Positions 16,129-24,984 of a stretch of DNA of 64,000 bases are shown here, one piece after another. The position numbers and the translations under genes were made by a program. Position 1 is the stretch's first letter; every line of letters starts with the position of its first letter. Location: positions 248,001 through 312,000 of the forward strand of contig CAWDWM010000004.1 of assembly GCA_963806015.1 (NCBI GenBank), written 5' to 3'. The notes beneath the pieces were generated by a model, which had not been told where the DNA came from, made no database searches, and saw nothing but the letters and a program-made list of their open reading frames with translations. The stretch is from JAOPZW01 sp963806015. Lineage in GTDB: Bacteria > Actinomycetota > Thermoleophilia > Solirubrobacterales > Solirubrobacteraceae.

Positions 16129-16527
16129 ATGGCGGTCCGTCCGAAGCCTCTGCTCGCGCTCGCGGCCCTCGTGCTCGCCCTCGTCCTCGCGGCGCCCGCC
16201 GGCGCTCAGCAGACGCCGACGCTGGGCGCGCCCGAGACTCAGACGGACACCGCCGCGCCGCCGGACACCACCGCCACGACCGGCAACGGCGGCCTGACGA
16301 CCTGGCAGGAGGTGCTGATCTTCGGCGCCGGCCTGATCCTCCTGGGCGGGATCGGGTTCGCCATCGTGGGCGACGCGCGCGACCGCACACGGCGCATGTC
16401 CCGTCACGGGACATCAGCGGAGGCCGCGGGCGCCGCCGGCATCCCGCACAAGCACAGCCAGCAGGCCAAGCAGCGCGCCCGCGCCAAGGCGCGCGCGGCG
16501 AAGGCCCAGCGGCGCAAGAACCGTTAG
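16129..16527 (+). CDS. Small exported membrane protein with basic C-terminus
   Basis: A 132-residue protein with a signal peptide or first helix (LLALAALVLALVLAAPAGAQ), a Thr/Pro/Ala-rich extracytoplasmic linker, a second membrane segment (VLIFGAGLILLGGIGFAIVG) and a strongly basic cytoplasmic tail ending KAQRRKNR. It belongs to no family I recognise. The ATG at 16129 is supported by TAGACT at 16115-16120, 8 bases upstream, and by the signal sequence. Its stop is followed at once by palindromic element B. Confidence 0.65.
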   Translation: MAVRPKPLLALAALVLALVLAAPAGAQQTPTLGAPETQTDTAAPPDTTATTGNGGLTTWQEVLIFGAGLILLGGIGFAIVGDARDRTRRMSRHGTSAEAAGAAGIPHKHSQQAKQRARAKARAAKAQRRKNR

Positions 16528-16532
16528 CGCAG

Positions 16533-16714
16533 GGCTCGAAAGGCATCACCGAGGGAGGGTGGACCCGCGGCGCCGACGGCGAGCGCGAGGGCGGCAACCG
16601 TCCCGACTTGTGGTCGCCAGACGACCCTTAGTGGGGACGGTTAGGTGGAAACGCCCGCCATGGGGCCGCCTCGGCGGTTCGGGCCCGCCCTTCCTCGGTG
16701 ATGGTGTTTGCGCG
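16533..16714. repeat. Palindromic intergenic element, copy B
   Basis: It occupies the gap between convergent stop codons at 16527 and 16715 and ends exactly at the latter. The left end is GGCATCACCGAGGGAGGG (16542-16559). The right end (16688-16714) is its imperfect inverted copy, CCCTTCCTCGGTGATGG followed by TGTTTGCGCG. The centre is a hairpin of about 47 bases (16596-16642) with arms AACCGTCCC and GGGACGGTT and inner pairs GGTCG/CGACC. The core sequence differs from copies A, C and D although the architecture is the same. Confidence 0.75.
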
Positions 16715-17695
16715 CTACGGACGCTGCGAGACAGGCGCCGGGCGCCGCCGCCCGAAGCGCCAGAACGCCGCCGCGACCACGACCAGCGCCACGAGCCCGA
16801 GGGCCACGAGCGCCCATGGCCGGGCGCTGTTGGCCGGCGCCGCCGCGACGCTCCTGACCGGCGCCGGCGCGCGCGCCGAGGCGGGCGGACCCACGGCGCG
16901 GGTGCGCGTGTCGACCAGCGCCACCGGGCCGTGGGGCCCGACCACGCTCAGCGTCCCGCGGCCCACGACCAGGCGCATGCCGGACAGGTCGGCGCCGGTG
17001 AGCCCCGGCAGGTCGATGCAGGCCGCCGTGCGGCCCGTCGTGTCCAGCGCGTGGAGGAACGGCGCCTCGCCGCCGCGGTCGTAGAGCGTGTAGGCCCAGC
17101 GGCCGTCCGCGCTCACCGCTCGGGTCATCGGGAAGCCCTGCATCGCCTCGTCGGGCTCGCGCGGATCGATCACCGGCTTGACGACCAGGCGCCGCTCGAC
17201 CAGGTCGTAGGCGCGCACCTCATAGCGGGTGGTGTCGTTCGCCGACGGATAGTGGATGAGGTAGAGCCAGCGCCCGGTGGGCGAGATGGCATCGACGGTG
17301 AACCAGCCCGGCAGCGCGATGCGCGCCCGCGTGCGCAGGTGCAGGGCGTCGAGCACGACGAGGTGGGTGCGCAGGACCGGGTAGCGCCCGACGCCGCCGG
17401 AGAGCACGAGCGTCCGTCCGTCGGCCGACAGGCCGGTCGCGGAGCCGTCGGAGGCCACGCCGGGGATGCCCAAGCTGCCGCGCAGGCTGGTGAAGCGCTC
17501 GACCGCGCCGCCGGCGCGCCGCACGCTCTCGACGATCGTCCGGTTGCGAGCGCCGAGTGCGATGTACGTCACGTCGCCGCCGGGCGCGCTGGCGCCGACG
17601 CCGCCCTGCTGGGGCGAGATCGGCCCGCCGGCCGCCACCGCGCAGGCCGGCAGCACGAGTCCGAGTCCGAGTCCGATCGCCAGCAGCCGGCGCAT
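16715..17695 (-). CDS. Secreted, C-terminally membrane-anchored beta-propeller-like protein
   Basis: A 326-residue protein with an N-terminal signal (LLAIGLGLGLVLPACAVA). A region of beta-rich repeats resembles propeller blades (GLSADGRTLVLSGGVG, AISPTGRWLYLIHYP, AVSADGRWAYTLYDRGG). An Ala/Pro linker, a C-terminal membrane helix (residues about 291-313) and a basic tail follow. No catalytic motif is visible, so it is likely a surface-exposed binding or structural protein. The stop codon abuts palindromic element B. The next gene upstream on the same strand is separated by a nested palindrome. Confidence 0.65.
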   Translation of the reverse strand: MRRLLAIGLGLGLVLPACAVAAGGPISPQQGGVGASAPGGDVTYIALGARNRTIVESVRRAGGAVERFTSLRGSLGIPGVASDGSATGLSADGRTLVLSGGVGRYPVLRTHLVVLDALHLRTRARIALPGWFTVDAISPTGRWLYLIHYPSANDTTRYEVRAYDLVERRLVVKPVIDPREPDEAMQGFPMTRAVSADGRWAYTLYDRGGEAPFLHALDTTGRTAACIDLPGLTGADLSGMRLVVGRGTLSVVGPHGPVALVDTRTRAVGPPASARAPAPVRSVAAAPANSARPWALVALGLVALVVVAAAFWRFGRRRPAPVSQRP

Positions 17696-17729
17696 GCCCT
17701 CCTATACGCCGGCGCGAGGCCGGGAGGTC

Positions 17730-17902
17730 CTAGATGGCTGATTCCGCGACCGTCGCACCCGCCTGCACGCGTTCCGCGGCGCCGGATCGCCACGTCCCGA
17801 AGGGGCCCGTGCCACAGGCACTGTTCCCCTTCGGGCCGCGGCGCCCGGCATCCACGGCACGCGCACATGCGGGGCACGGCGGCCGCGGAACCAACCATCT
17901 AG
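17730..17902. repeat. Nested palindromic element E between co-directional genes
   Basis: Outer arms 17730-17748 and 17884-17902 match at 17 of 19 positions as an inverted repeat (CTAGATGGCTGATTCCGCG). Inside is a perfect stem CCCGAAGGGG (17796-17805) / CCCCTTCGGG (17826-17835) with a further GTGCC/GGCAC pair in its loop. The right outer arm contains the stop codon of the 17899-18672 gene. The architecture resembles elements A-D (outer inverted repeat plus inner hairpin), but the sequences are different. Confidence 0.65.
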
Positions 17903-18672
17903 CTGCCGGGGACGTCCACGTAGCCCGTGCCCAGAGCCTTGCCCTTGGCCGCCAGGCAGGCGCGCGCCAGGCGGACGAAGGCGAGGGCGACGCCGCGCTC
18001 GCCCTGCCCGGGCGTGTTGCGACACCAGACGTAGGTGAAGCGCTTGAAGTCCAGGGCGGCGACGAACGGGAAGCCCAGGCGCCCGACCGACTGCCCGGAC
18101 TCGCCGTTGACCGAGTGCGTGACGGCGACGCAGTCATAGCGGCCGATGGCCTTGCTCAGGACCCGATCGTCGGGCACCGCGGCCTTGGCCTTCAGCAGCG
18201 GCCCGCATTCGGTCCCCGTGATCGTGCCCTTCAGCTCGCCGGCGCGCGCGCGGCCCTGTGCGTCGCGCGTGATCGAGGCCTCGGCGGCGCGCACGAGGGC
18301 GGCCCGCGCGGTCAGCTGCTCGGCGGCGGAGGCACCCGCGGGCGGCGCCAGCTGCGTGGCGCCGCCGCGGTGGGGGGCCTGCAGGCGCGTGAGGCGCACG
18401 CGCTCGGCGGCGGTCGCCTTGGCCGCGTCGCGGCGCTCGCGGTCGTTGCGGTTGGACACGACGGCATTGAGCACGAGCGCGATGGCCGCGACCACGAGCA
18501 CGCCGGCCGCGACCGCGCCCCAGATCGCCTGCCGGCGCCGGCGCCCGCGCAGGCGCGGGGCGCGGACGAGGACCGAGCGGCCGCAGCGCGAGCAGCGCTC
18601 GCGCTCGGAGCGCTCCTCGAAGCCGCAGTGGGGACACGTACGCGAGGGCACTTCGGTCATCGTAGGCGGCAT
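17899..18672 (-). CDS. Zinc-ribbon single-pass membrane protein, unknown function
   Basis: A 257-residue protein starting with a cytoplasmic zinc ribbon (CPHCG near residue 14, CSRCG near 28) and a run of Arg. One membrane helix follows (residues about 51-70), then an extracytoplasmic domain of about 180 residues with three Cys (TECGPLL, DCVAV, WCRNTPG) and another near the end. This layout resembles actinobacterial zinc-ribbon anchored proteins whose outer domain is uncharacterised. ATG codons at 18672 and 18660 are both possible; neither has a clear ribosome-binding site. Confidence 0.7.
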   Translation of the reverse strand: MPPTMTEVPSRTCPHCGFEERSERERCSRCGRSVLVRAPRLRGRRRRQAIWGAVAAGVLVVAAIALVLNAVVSNRNDRERRDAAKATAAERVRLTRLQAPHRGGATQLAPPAGASAAEQLTARAALVRAAEASITRDAQGRARAGELKGTITGTECGPLLKAKAAVPDDRVLSKAIGRYDCVAVTHSVNGESGQSVGRLGFPFVAALDFKRFTYVWCRNTPGQGERGVALAFVRLARACLAAKGKALGTGYVDVPGS

Positions 18673-18690
18673 CTGCTAACCAGCGTAGAC

Positions 18691-19308
18691 ATGATGAGCG
18701 GTTACTGTCAATCTGCGGCGGTGGACCGCTACGACGCAGGCCGCCAGCCGGCGGGGCGCCCGCCCGCGCCCGGGCGCCTGGCCTACGTGCAGGCGCTGTT
18801 GAACACGTTCTGGGACCTCGACCGCGAGGGCGGGGGAGAGCGGTGGTCGTCGCCGGGCGCCTACGCTGCCTGGCTCAGCGCCCGCGGCTTCGCCGGGCCC
18901 GTCTCGGAGGGCGACCTCGAACGCGCCATAGCGCTGCGCGAGGCGCTGCGGACCCTGTGCCTCGCCAATCACGACGGCTCCGACGCGCCGGCCGCGCTGG
19001 CCGTCCTGGACGGCGTCGCGCGCACGGTGGCGCCGGCGGCGGCGCTGACGCCGAGCCTCCGCACCGGTGCCTTGGAGCCCGCCGGCGACGGCCCCGACGC
19101 GGCGTGCGCGCTGGCCCTGGCGATCGTCTTCGCCGCGCGCGCCGACGGCAGCTTCGCGCGGCTGAAGGCGTGCCCGCACGCCCACTGCGGCTGGGCCTTC
19201 TACGACACCTCGCGCAACCGCTCGGGACAGTGGTGCTCGATGCGGATCTGCGGCAACCGCACCAAGGGCGAGTCCTTCCGCCGGCGCCGCGCGGCCCCGC
19301 GGGCCTGA
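18691..19308 (+). CDS. CGNR zinc finger (ABATE-domain) putative transcriptional regulator
   Basis: A protein of up to 205 residues. The C-terminal 45 residues are the CGNR zinc finger: CPHAHCGWAFYDTSRNRSG, then WCSMRICGNRTK, with the Cys ligands and the name-giving CGNR motif. The N-terminal part (LAYVQALLNTFWDL, then AYAAWLSARG) matches the ABATE stress-response domain. Members are probable DNA-binding regulators. The ATG at 18691 is the first start; a GTG at 18721 (VDRYDAG) fits the family start equally well and would leave more room for a promoter opposite the divergent zinc-ribbon gene. Confidence 0.85.
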   Translation: MMSGYCQSAAVDRYDAGRQPAGRPPAPGRLAYVQALLNTFWDLDREGGGERWSSPGAYAAWLSARGFAGPVSEGDLERAIALREALRTLCLANHDGSDAPAALAVLDGVARTVAPAAALTPSLRTGALEPAGDGPDAACALALAIVFAARADGSFARLKACPHAHCGWAFYDTSRNRSGQWCSMRICGNRTKGESFRRRRAAPRA

Positions 19309-19318
19309 TCGAAGGGCT

Positions 19319-19346
19319 GGTAACCGCCGGCGCGCGCCGGGTTACC
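19319..19346 (+). terminator. Hairpin terminator after the CGNR gene
   Basis: An inverted repeat GGTAACC...GGTTACC with GC-rich inner pairs starts 11 bases after the CGNR stop codon and precedes the next plus-strand gene. Confidence 0.5.
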
Positions 19347-19402
19347 GTCACACCGCGTTCACCACGTTCGCCGGACCGCCTGCCACCCTGAGCCACGACG
19401 CC

Positions 19403-20194
19403 ATGGCCGCCCGCCGCCTGAGCCCGCTCGCCAGCGCCACCCGCGCCCTCGGCGTACGCCCGCGCCACCTCCAGCGCCATCGCCTCGCGCTGAACGACGG
19501 CGCCGTCACGACGCTGCACGTCGCGGCCTACGACCTGCGCCGCACGGTCCCGCGGGTGGTGCGCCTGGCCACCCCGACGCCGGTGGAGCGCTGGTGCCGC
19601 GAGCACGGCGTCGGCGAGGCGATGGTCGGCGGCTTCTTCGTCCGCCCCGGCGGCACCCCGCTCGGCGAGCTGCGCACGAGCGGCATCGCCCGGCCCGCGC
19701 GGCCGTTCGACGCGCCGTGGGGCGACGTGCGCGCCTGCCTGCACGTCGTGGGCGGCCACGTCGCCCTCGCGCGGCGCGACGAGCTGCCCGTCGAGCCCCA
19801 GGGCGACCTCCTGCAGGCCGGCCCGCTGCTCGTGCGCCACGGCGTGCCCTGCGTCGATGAGGACATCGAGGGCTTCTCGGCGGGCCAGGGGCAGTTCGAT
19901 TCCGACATCACCGCCGGGCGCTACCCGCGCGCGGCGCTGGCCCTGGCGCCGCGCGGGCGGCTGCTGGCCGTCGCGTGTGACGGGCGCGCCGACGACGAGG
20001 CGGGGCTCACGCTGGCCGAGCTGGCCGAGGCGCTCGTCGCCCTCGGCGCCCACGCGGCGCTCAATCTCGACGGCGGTGGCTCGACCTCGCTGGTCTGTGC
20101 GGGCCGGTTGCGCAACACCCCGCGCGAGGACCACGGCGTCGTTCTGGCGGGCGGGCGACCGGTCTCGACCGTGGTCGCGTTCATGCCTCGGTAA
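19403..20194 (+). CDS. Phosphodiester glycosidase family protein (NAGPA/DUF2233)
   Basis: A 263-residue protein of the phosphodiester glycosidase family, named after the enzyme that uncovers mannose-6-phosphate by removing GlcNAc from a phosphodiester. The family hallmark LNLDGGGSTSLV is near residue 215. It is followed by RNTPREDHGVVLAGGRPVSTVVAF, and an earlier VGGFFVRPGGTPLGE matches the N-terminal motif. No signal peptide is evident, so it may be cytoplasmic or non-classically exported. The downstream glycosyltransferase starts 22 bases later, suggesting a shared role in glycan or teichoic-acid-like polymer metabolism (inference). Confidence 0.85.
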   Translation: MAARRLSPLASATRALGVRPRHLQRHRLALNDGAVTTLHVAAYDLRRTVPRVVRLATPTPVERWCREHGVGEAMVGGFFVRPGGTPLGELRTSGIARPARPFDAPWGDVRACLHVVGGHVALARRDELPVEPQGDLLQAGPLLVRHGVPCVDEDIEGFSAGQGQFDSDITAGRYPRAALALAPRGRLLAVACDGRADDEAGLTLAELAEALVALGAHAALNLDGGGSTSLVCAGRLRNTPREDHGVVLAGGRPVSTVVAFMPR

Positions 20195-20216
20195 CAACTT
20201 CAGGTACAACAGCAGG

Positions 20217-21572
20217 GTGCGCGTGCTCAGTGCCCTGATGTTCTTCCCTCGTGGTGGTTCCGCGCATGTGGCGCGCGCGCTGGCACGCGAGATGCCCGCG
20301 CACGGGTGCGACGTGATCGTCGTGTCGGGGTCGCTCCCGGGCCTCGGCGACGCCGAGCACTTCTACGAGGGCTGCGACGTCCACGCGGTGCGCTTCGATC
20401 GCGGCGACGCGCCGATGCATCCCTCCTATGAGGATCGCCCGGACGCGCCGGACCCCGTCTTCGCCGCCGTCGACGACGAGGCCTACGAGGCCCACGTGGC
20501 CGCCTGGTCGCGCGCGCTGGAGGAGGCGGGCGCCGCCGACGCCGACGTCCTGCACCTGCATCATCTGACTCCGATCCACGAGGCGGCGGCCCGGGTGGCG
20601 CCCAACGTCCCTGTCGTCGGCCATCTGCACGGCACCGAGCTGCTGATGCTCGAGCGCATCGCCGACGGCCCGCCCGCCGGCTGGGACCACGCCGAGGACT
20701 GGGAGCGGCGGATGCGCCGCTGGGCGGGGAGCTGCGAACGCCTGCTGCTGCTCTCCCGCAGCCAGCTCGAGCGCGCCGAGCGCCTTCTCGGCATCGATCC
20801 GCGCTGCTGCGTCATCGCCCCCAACGGCTTCGACCCTGAGCGCTTCACGCCGCGAACCGTCGACCGCGCGGCGTTCTGGCAGCAGGCGCTGGTCGACGAC
20901 CCGCACGGCTGGCGCCCGGGCCACGACGAGGGCTCGGTCGCCTATCGGCCCGAGCAGGCGGCGGCGCTGGCCCGCGCCCCCGTGCTGCTGTCGGTGAGCC
21001 GCTTCACCGAGGTCAAGCGCCTGGGGCTGCTGATCCGCGCCTTTGCCCGTGCGCGCACGGCGCTCGACGACACCGGCCGCTCGGCGTCCCTGGTCCTCCT
21101 GGGCGGCTACCCGGGGGAGTGGGAGGGCGAGCACCCCTACGACGCCATCCGGGCGACGGGCGCGCGCGACGTCTACCTCGCCGGCTGGCACGAGCACGAC
21201 GCCCTGCCCGGGTTCTTCGCGGCCGCCGACGCCGTCGTGCTCTCCTCCGTGCGCGAGCAGTTCGGCTCGGCGCTGGTCGAGGGCATGGCCTGCGGGCTGC
21301 CCGCCATCGCCGTGGACCGCTTCGGCCCGGCCGACATCGTGCGACCGGGGCGGACCGGCTGGCTGGTGGAGCCCGACGACGAGACCGCGCTGGCCGGCGC
21401 GCTCGCGCAGGCGATCGACCACCCCGAGGAGCGCCGGCGCCGGGGGATCGCCGCGCGCCAGGACGTCACGGCGCGCTACGCGTGGCCCGCGCTCGCCGAC
21501 CGCCTGTGCCGGCTCTTCGGCGAGGTCGCCGCGACTCCGGAGGAGGACGCGACCGTCGCGGCCGCCAGATAG
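20217..21572 (+). CDS. Glycosyltransferase family 4
   Basis: A 451-residue GT-B glycosyltransferase. The N-terminal half begins VRVLSALMFFPRGGSAHVARAL, the acceptor Rossmann domain with the Gly-rich loop. The nucleotide-sugar half has SVSRFTEVKRLGLLIRAF near residue 260 and the retaining-enzyme motif EQFGSALVEGMACGLPAIA near 347, with the E-x7-E spacing. It transfers a sugar from an activated donor; the substrate is unknown. The GTG at 20217 was chosen because similarity starts there. The stop codon lies inside the operator of the next gene. Confidence 0.9.
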   Translation: MRVLSALMFFPRGGSAHVARALAREMPAHGCDVIVVSGSLPGLGDAEHFYEGCDVHAVRFDRGDAPMHPSYEDRPDAPDPVFAAVDDEAYEAHVAAWSRALEEAGAADADVLHLHHLTPIHEAAARVAPNVPVVGHLHGTELLMLERIADGPPAGWDHAEDWERRMRRWAGSCERLLLLSRSQLERAERLLGIDPRCCVIAPNGFDPERFTPRTVDRAAFWQQALVDDPHGWRPGHDEGSVAYRPEQAAALARAPVLLSVSRFTEVKRLGLLIRAFARARTALDDTGRSASLVLLGGYPGEWEGEHPYDAIRATGARDVYLAGWHEHDALPGFFAAADAVVLSSVREQFGSALVEGMACGLPAIAVDRFGPADIVRPGRTGWLVEPDDETALAGALAQAIDHPEERRRRGIAARQDVTARYAWPALADRLCRLFGEVAATPEEDATVAAAR

Positions 21573-21589
21573 TTGAAGTAGTCAACTAT
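21569..21589. promoter_or_regulatory. Palindromic operator overlapping the ABC exporter promoter
   Basis: A perfect inverted repeat ATAGTTGA-N5-TCAACTAT. The same TAGTTG/CAACTA arms occur upstream of the VOC dioxygenase at 36424-36443. The site covers the -35 region and spacer of the downstream promoter, as expected for repression by a MarR- or TetR-type dimer (inference). Confidence 0.6.
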
Positions 21590-21600
21590 TACGGTATCCT
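21573..21600 (+). promoter_or_regulatory. Candidate promoter of the ABC exporter gene
   Basis: A -35 TTGAAG (21573-21578) and -10 TATCCT (21595-21600) are separated by 16 bases. The GTG start lies 8 bases after the -10, so the transcript would be leaderless or nearly so. Confidence 0.45.
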
Positions 21601-21608
21601 CTCGCGGA

Positions 21609-23363
21609 GTGAGACCGTCCTCCGACACACGCCGCATCGCGCGCCTGTTCCGGCCCTACCGGGCGCGGCTGACGACCGTGCTCGCGCTCATCGGGCTGTC
21701 GGCCGGGTTGAGCATGATCTCGCCGTTCCTCCTGCGCGCGGTCCTCGACGACGCGATCCCCGAGCGCGACACCGCGCTGCTCACCATGCTGGTGGTGGGC
21801 ATGATCGCCATCTCGATCGCCACCGGGGCGCTCGGCGTGGCGCAGACGTGGCTGTCGAACCTCGTCGGCCAGCGCGTGATGCACGACCTGCGCGCCGCCG
21901 TCTACCGCCACCTGCAGCGGCTGTCGCTGGCCTTCTTCACGCGCACGCGCACCGGCGAGGTGCAGTCGCGCATCGCCAACGACATCGGCGGCGTGCAGAA
22001 CGTCGTCACCTCGACGGCGACGTCGATCGTCTCGAGCGTCACCACGGTCCTGGCCACGGTCGTGGCCATGTTCCTGCTCGATTGGCGCCTGGCCGCCTTC
22101 AGCCTCGCGCTGCTGCCGTTCTTCATCTGGCTCACGCGCCGCGTCGGGCGCGAGCGCAAGCGCATCACCGCCGAGCGCCAGGGCCGCCTGGCCGACATGA
22201 GCTCGCTGGTCGAGGAGTCGCTCAGCGTCAGCGGGATCCTGCTGGGCAAGACGATGGGGCGCGCGCCCGAGCTGGCCGAGCGCTTCACGCGCGAGTCGGC
22301 CGACCTGGCCGACCTCGAGGTGCGCAGCCGCATGGCCGGGCGCTGGCGCATGGCCAGCGTGCAGATGGCCTTCTCGATCATGCCGGCGCTCGTCTACTGG
22401 TTCGCCGGCTACTCGATCGCCCAGGGCGGCGCGGTGATCTCGATCGGCACCGTGGTCGCCTTCACCACCTTGCAGACGCGGCTGTTCTTCCCGATGCAGT
22501 CGCTGCTCTCGGTCGGGATCGACATCCAGACCTCGATGGCGCTCTTTCACCGCATCTTCGAGTACCTCGACCTGCCGGTCGACATCGCCGAGCGCGAGGA
22601 CGCGCACGAGCTGCGCGACGTGCGCGGCGAGGTTCGCTTCGAGGGCGTCTCGTTCGGCTATGACGAGGACGCGCCGGCGATTCTGCAGGACGTCGACATC
22701 GTGGTGCCGGCCGGGAGCACGACGGCGATCGTGGGGGAGACCGGGTCGGGCAAGACGACGATGGGCTACCTGGTGGCGCGCCTGTACGACGCCACCGCCG
22801 GGCGCATCACCGTCGACGGCGTCGACATCCGCGACCTCTCGTTCTCGTCGCTGGCCGACACGGTGGGCCTCGTTTCCCAGGAGACGTACCTCTTCCACGC
22901 CAGCGTGGCCGAGAACCTGCGCTTCGCCAAGCCCGACGCCACCGACGCGGAGCTCGAGGACGCCGCGCGGGCCGCGCAGATCCACGAGCTCATCGCGAGC
23001 CTGCCCGACGGCTATGACACCGTGGTCGGCGAGCGCGGCTACCGCTTCTCCGGCGGTGAGAAGCAGCGCATCGCCATCGCCCGCACCGTCCTGCGCAACC
23101 CACCGGTGCTCGTCCTGGACGAGGCCACGAGCGCGCTCGACAACGAGACCGAGCGCGCGGTGCAGGAGGCGCTGGACCGCCTGGCCGAGGGCCGCACGAC
23201 GCTGGCCATCGCCCATCGGCTGTCGACCATCCGCGACGCGGACGAGATCATCGTCCTCGACAGCGGGCGGATCGCCGAGCGCGGAACCCACGCCGAGCTG
23301 CTCGCGCGCGGCGGGCGCTACGCGACGCTGGCCGCGCGCGACCCCGAGCCTGTCGCGGCGTGA
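21609..23363 (+). CDS. ABC transporter, fused permease/ATPase (multidrug or lipid exporter type)
   Basis: A 584-residue half-transporter of the MsbA/LmrA class. The exporter membrane domain has about six helices in residues 15-310. The ATPase follows: Walker A GETGSGKTT near residue 380, Q-loop LVSQETYLF, signature FSGGEKQRIA near 481, Walker B VLVLDEATSALD, and the switch His in AIAHRL. It would work as a homodimer to export drugs or lipids. The GTG at 21609 lies 8 bases after a -10 hexamer and 20 bases after a perfect palindrome, so it is probably inducible by a repressor ligand. No regulator gene is adjacent. Confidence 0.92.
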   Translation: MRPSSDTRRIARLFRPYRARLTTVLALIGLSAGLSMISPFLLRAVLDDAIPERDTALLTMLVVGMIAISIATGALGVAQTWLSNLVGQRVMHDLRAAVYRHLQRLSLAFFTRTRTGEVQSRIANDIGGVQNVVTSTATSIVSSVTTVLATVVAMFLLDWRLAAFSLALLPFFIWLTRRVGRERKRITAERQGRLADMSSLVEESLSVSGILLGKTMGRAPELAERFTRESADLADLEVRSRMAGRWRMASVQMAFSIMPALVYWFAGYSIAQGGAVISIGTVVAFTTLQTRLFFPMQSLLSVGIDIQTSMALFHRIFEYLDLPVDIAEREDAHELRDVRGEVRFEGVSFGYDEDAPAILQDVDIVVPAGSTTAIVGETGSGKTTMGYLVARLYDATAGRITVDGVDIRDLSFSSLADTVGLVSQETYLFHASVAENLRFAKPDATDAELEDAARAAQIHELIASLPDGYDTVVGERGYRFSGGEKQRIAIARTVLRNPPVLVLDEATSALDNETERAVQEALDRLAEGRTTLAIAHRLSTIRDADEIIVLDSGRIAERGTHAELLARGGRYATLAARDPEPVAA

Positions 23364-23441
23364 TCACGACATCCGGCTTCGTGTCGAAACCAGTTCAGTA
23401 AGCTCGTGGCGTCTGGCTGTCGGGGGGTCGACGGAGGAAAC

Positions 23442-24932
23442 ATGTCCCATGCTCGTCTGTCCGCGCCGCTGATCGCCCTCGTGGCGCTGCTGATCCTCGT
23501 GCCGGCGGCCGGCGCCAAGACGCGGGCGACGACGGTGCGCACCTCGCAGGGGACGATCACGACGACGCGCGGCACGGACGGCGTGCGCCATCTGAAGTTC
23601 CGCTGGGGGCCGGTGCGGATCGCGCCAGGGCAGAACACGATCTCGCTCGACGACGACAACCTGCTGCCGCCCGGCCCGGGCTGGATCACCTCGTTCAGGC
23701 CCAACCTCACCTATGTCGACGGCAAGGTCCCGCGCGTCGACGTCATCCATCTGCACCACGCGGTCTGGATCGTCGACGGCCGGCCGACCTGGGCCGCCGG
23801 CGAGGAGAAGACCGCGGTGCGCGAGCCAAAGGGCTTCGGCTGGCGCTATCGCACGTCGGACCGCTGGCTGCTCAACCACATGATCCACAACCTCACGCCG
23901 GTGGCGACCCGGGTCTACATCACCTGGGAGATGGACTTCATCCCGCTCGGCACGAAGGCCGCGCGGGGCATGAAGGAGGTCAGGACGCAATGGGTCGACG
24001 CGATGGGCGGCAGCGCCTATCCGGTGTTCGACGCCAACGCGGGCACGGGCCACGACGGGCGCGTCACCTTCCCCGACGACGTTCCCAACGCCTACGGCGG
24101 CGGCGTCGCGCGCAACCAGTCGCTCGTCGACCACGACGCGACGCTCGTCGGCACCGCCGGGCACCTGCACCCCGGCGGCCTGTGGACCGACCTCAAGCTC
24201 ACCCGGGCCGGGCGCACGGTGGAGGTCTTCCGCTCGCGCGCGCACTACTACGAGCCCGCCGGGGCGGTCTCCTGGGACGTGTCGATGACCGCCACGCCGG
24301 CGACCTGGCGGGTCGCGGTGAAGAAGGGCGACGTGCTCACGGTGTCGGGCACCTACGACTCGCGCACGACCTCGTGGTACGAGTCGATGGCCATCATGCC
24401 GGTGGCGATGACCGTCGCACCGGCGGGCGGCGCCGACCCGTTCACCACCGACACGGCGGTCAAGGGCGTGCTCACCCACGGCCACCTGCGCGAGAACGAC
24501 CACCACGGCGGAGCGCCCAGCACCCTGCCCGACGCCACCAGCCTCCCCGACGGCCCGCGCACGCCGACGGTCGACATCGCCGGCTTCGCCTACGGGCAGG
24601 GCGACCTGTCCTCGACCGGGGCGCTGGGCCGGCCGCCGGTGGTCAGCCCGGGCCAGCCGCTGACCTTCGTCAACGACGACGCCGCGCAGAACGTCTTCCA
24701 CACCATCACGGCCTGCCGGGCGCCGTGCACGGCGACGACCGGGATCGCGTTCCCGCTGGCCAACGGCGCCGGGGGCTTCGACTCGGGCGAGCTCGGGTTC
24801 GGCCCGCCCGGCTTCACCCCGGCCGCCAACCGCAAGCAGTGGCAGACCCCGCCGACGCTGACCGACGGGACGTACACGTTCTTCTGCCGCATCCACCCGT
24901 TCATGCGCGGCGCCTTCCGCGTGAAGGGATAG
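23442..24932 (+). CDS. Secreted PHM/DBM-like copper protein fused to a C-terminal cupredoxin domain
   Basis: A 496-residue protein with a signal peptide (residues 5-25) behind a good ribosome-binding site (GGAGGAAAC). The central part has the ligand pattern of copper type II monooxygenases: HLHH near residues 103-106, NHMIH near 146-150, GHLHPGG with His near 241 and 243, and Met316 in SWYESMAIM. That order matches the CuH and CuM sites of peptidylglycine and dopamine monooxygenases. The last 110 residues form a plastocyanin-like domain with His420, Cys482, His485 and Met488 (FFCRIHPFM). This suggests a copper enzyme with a built-in electron-transfer module. Activity is inferred, not shown. 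Confidence 0.75.
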   Translation: MSHARLSAPLIALVALLILVPAAGAKTRATTVRTSQGTITTTRGTDGVRHLKFRWGPVRIAPGQNTISLDDDNLLPPGPGWITSFRPNLTYVDGKVPRVDVIHLHHAVWIVDGRPTWAAGEEKTAVREPKGFGWRYRTSDRWLLNHMIHNLTPVATRVYITWEMDFIPLGTKAARGMKEVRTQWVDAMGGSAYPVFDANAGTGHDGRVTFPDDVPNAYGGGVARNQSLVDHDATLVGTAGHLHPGGLWTDLKLTRAGRTVEVFRSRAHYYEPAGAVSWDVSMTATPATWRVAVKKGDVLTVSGTYDSRTTSWYESMAIMPVAMTVAPAGGADPFTTDTAVKGVLTHGHLRENDHHGGAPSTLPDATSLPDGPRTPTVDIAGFAYGQGDLSSTGALGRPPVVSPGQPLTFVNDDAAQNVFHTITACRAPCTATTGIAFPLANGAGGFDSGELGFGPPGFTPAANRKQWQTPPTLTDGTYTFFCRIHPFMRGAFRVKG

Positions 24933-24984
24933 TCCCACGCGCCTGCTCGTCGTTCAGCAGCAGCCCGACGCGCCGATCGGGCTG

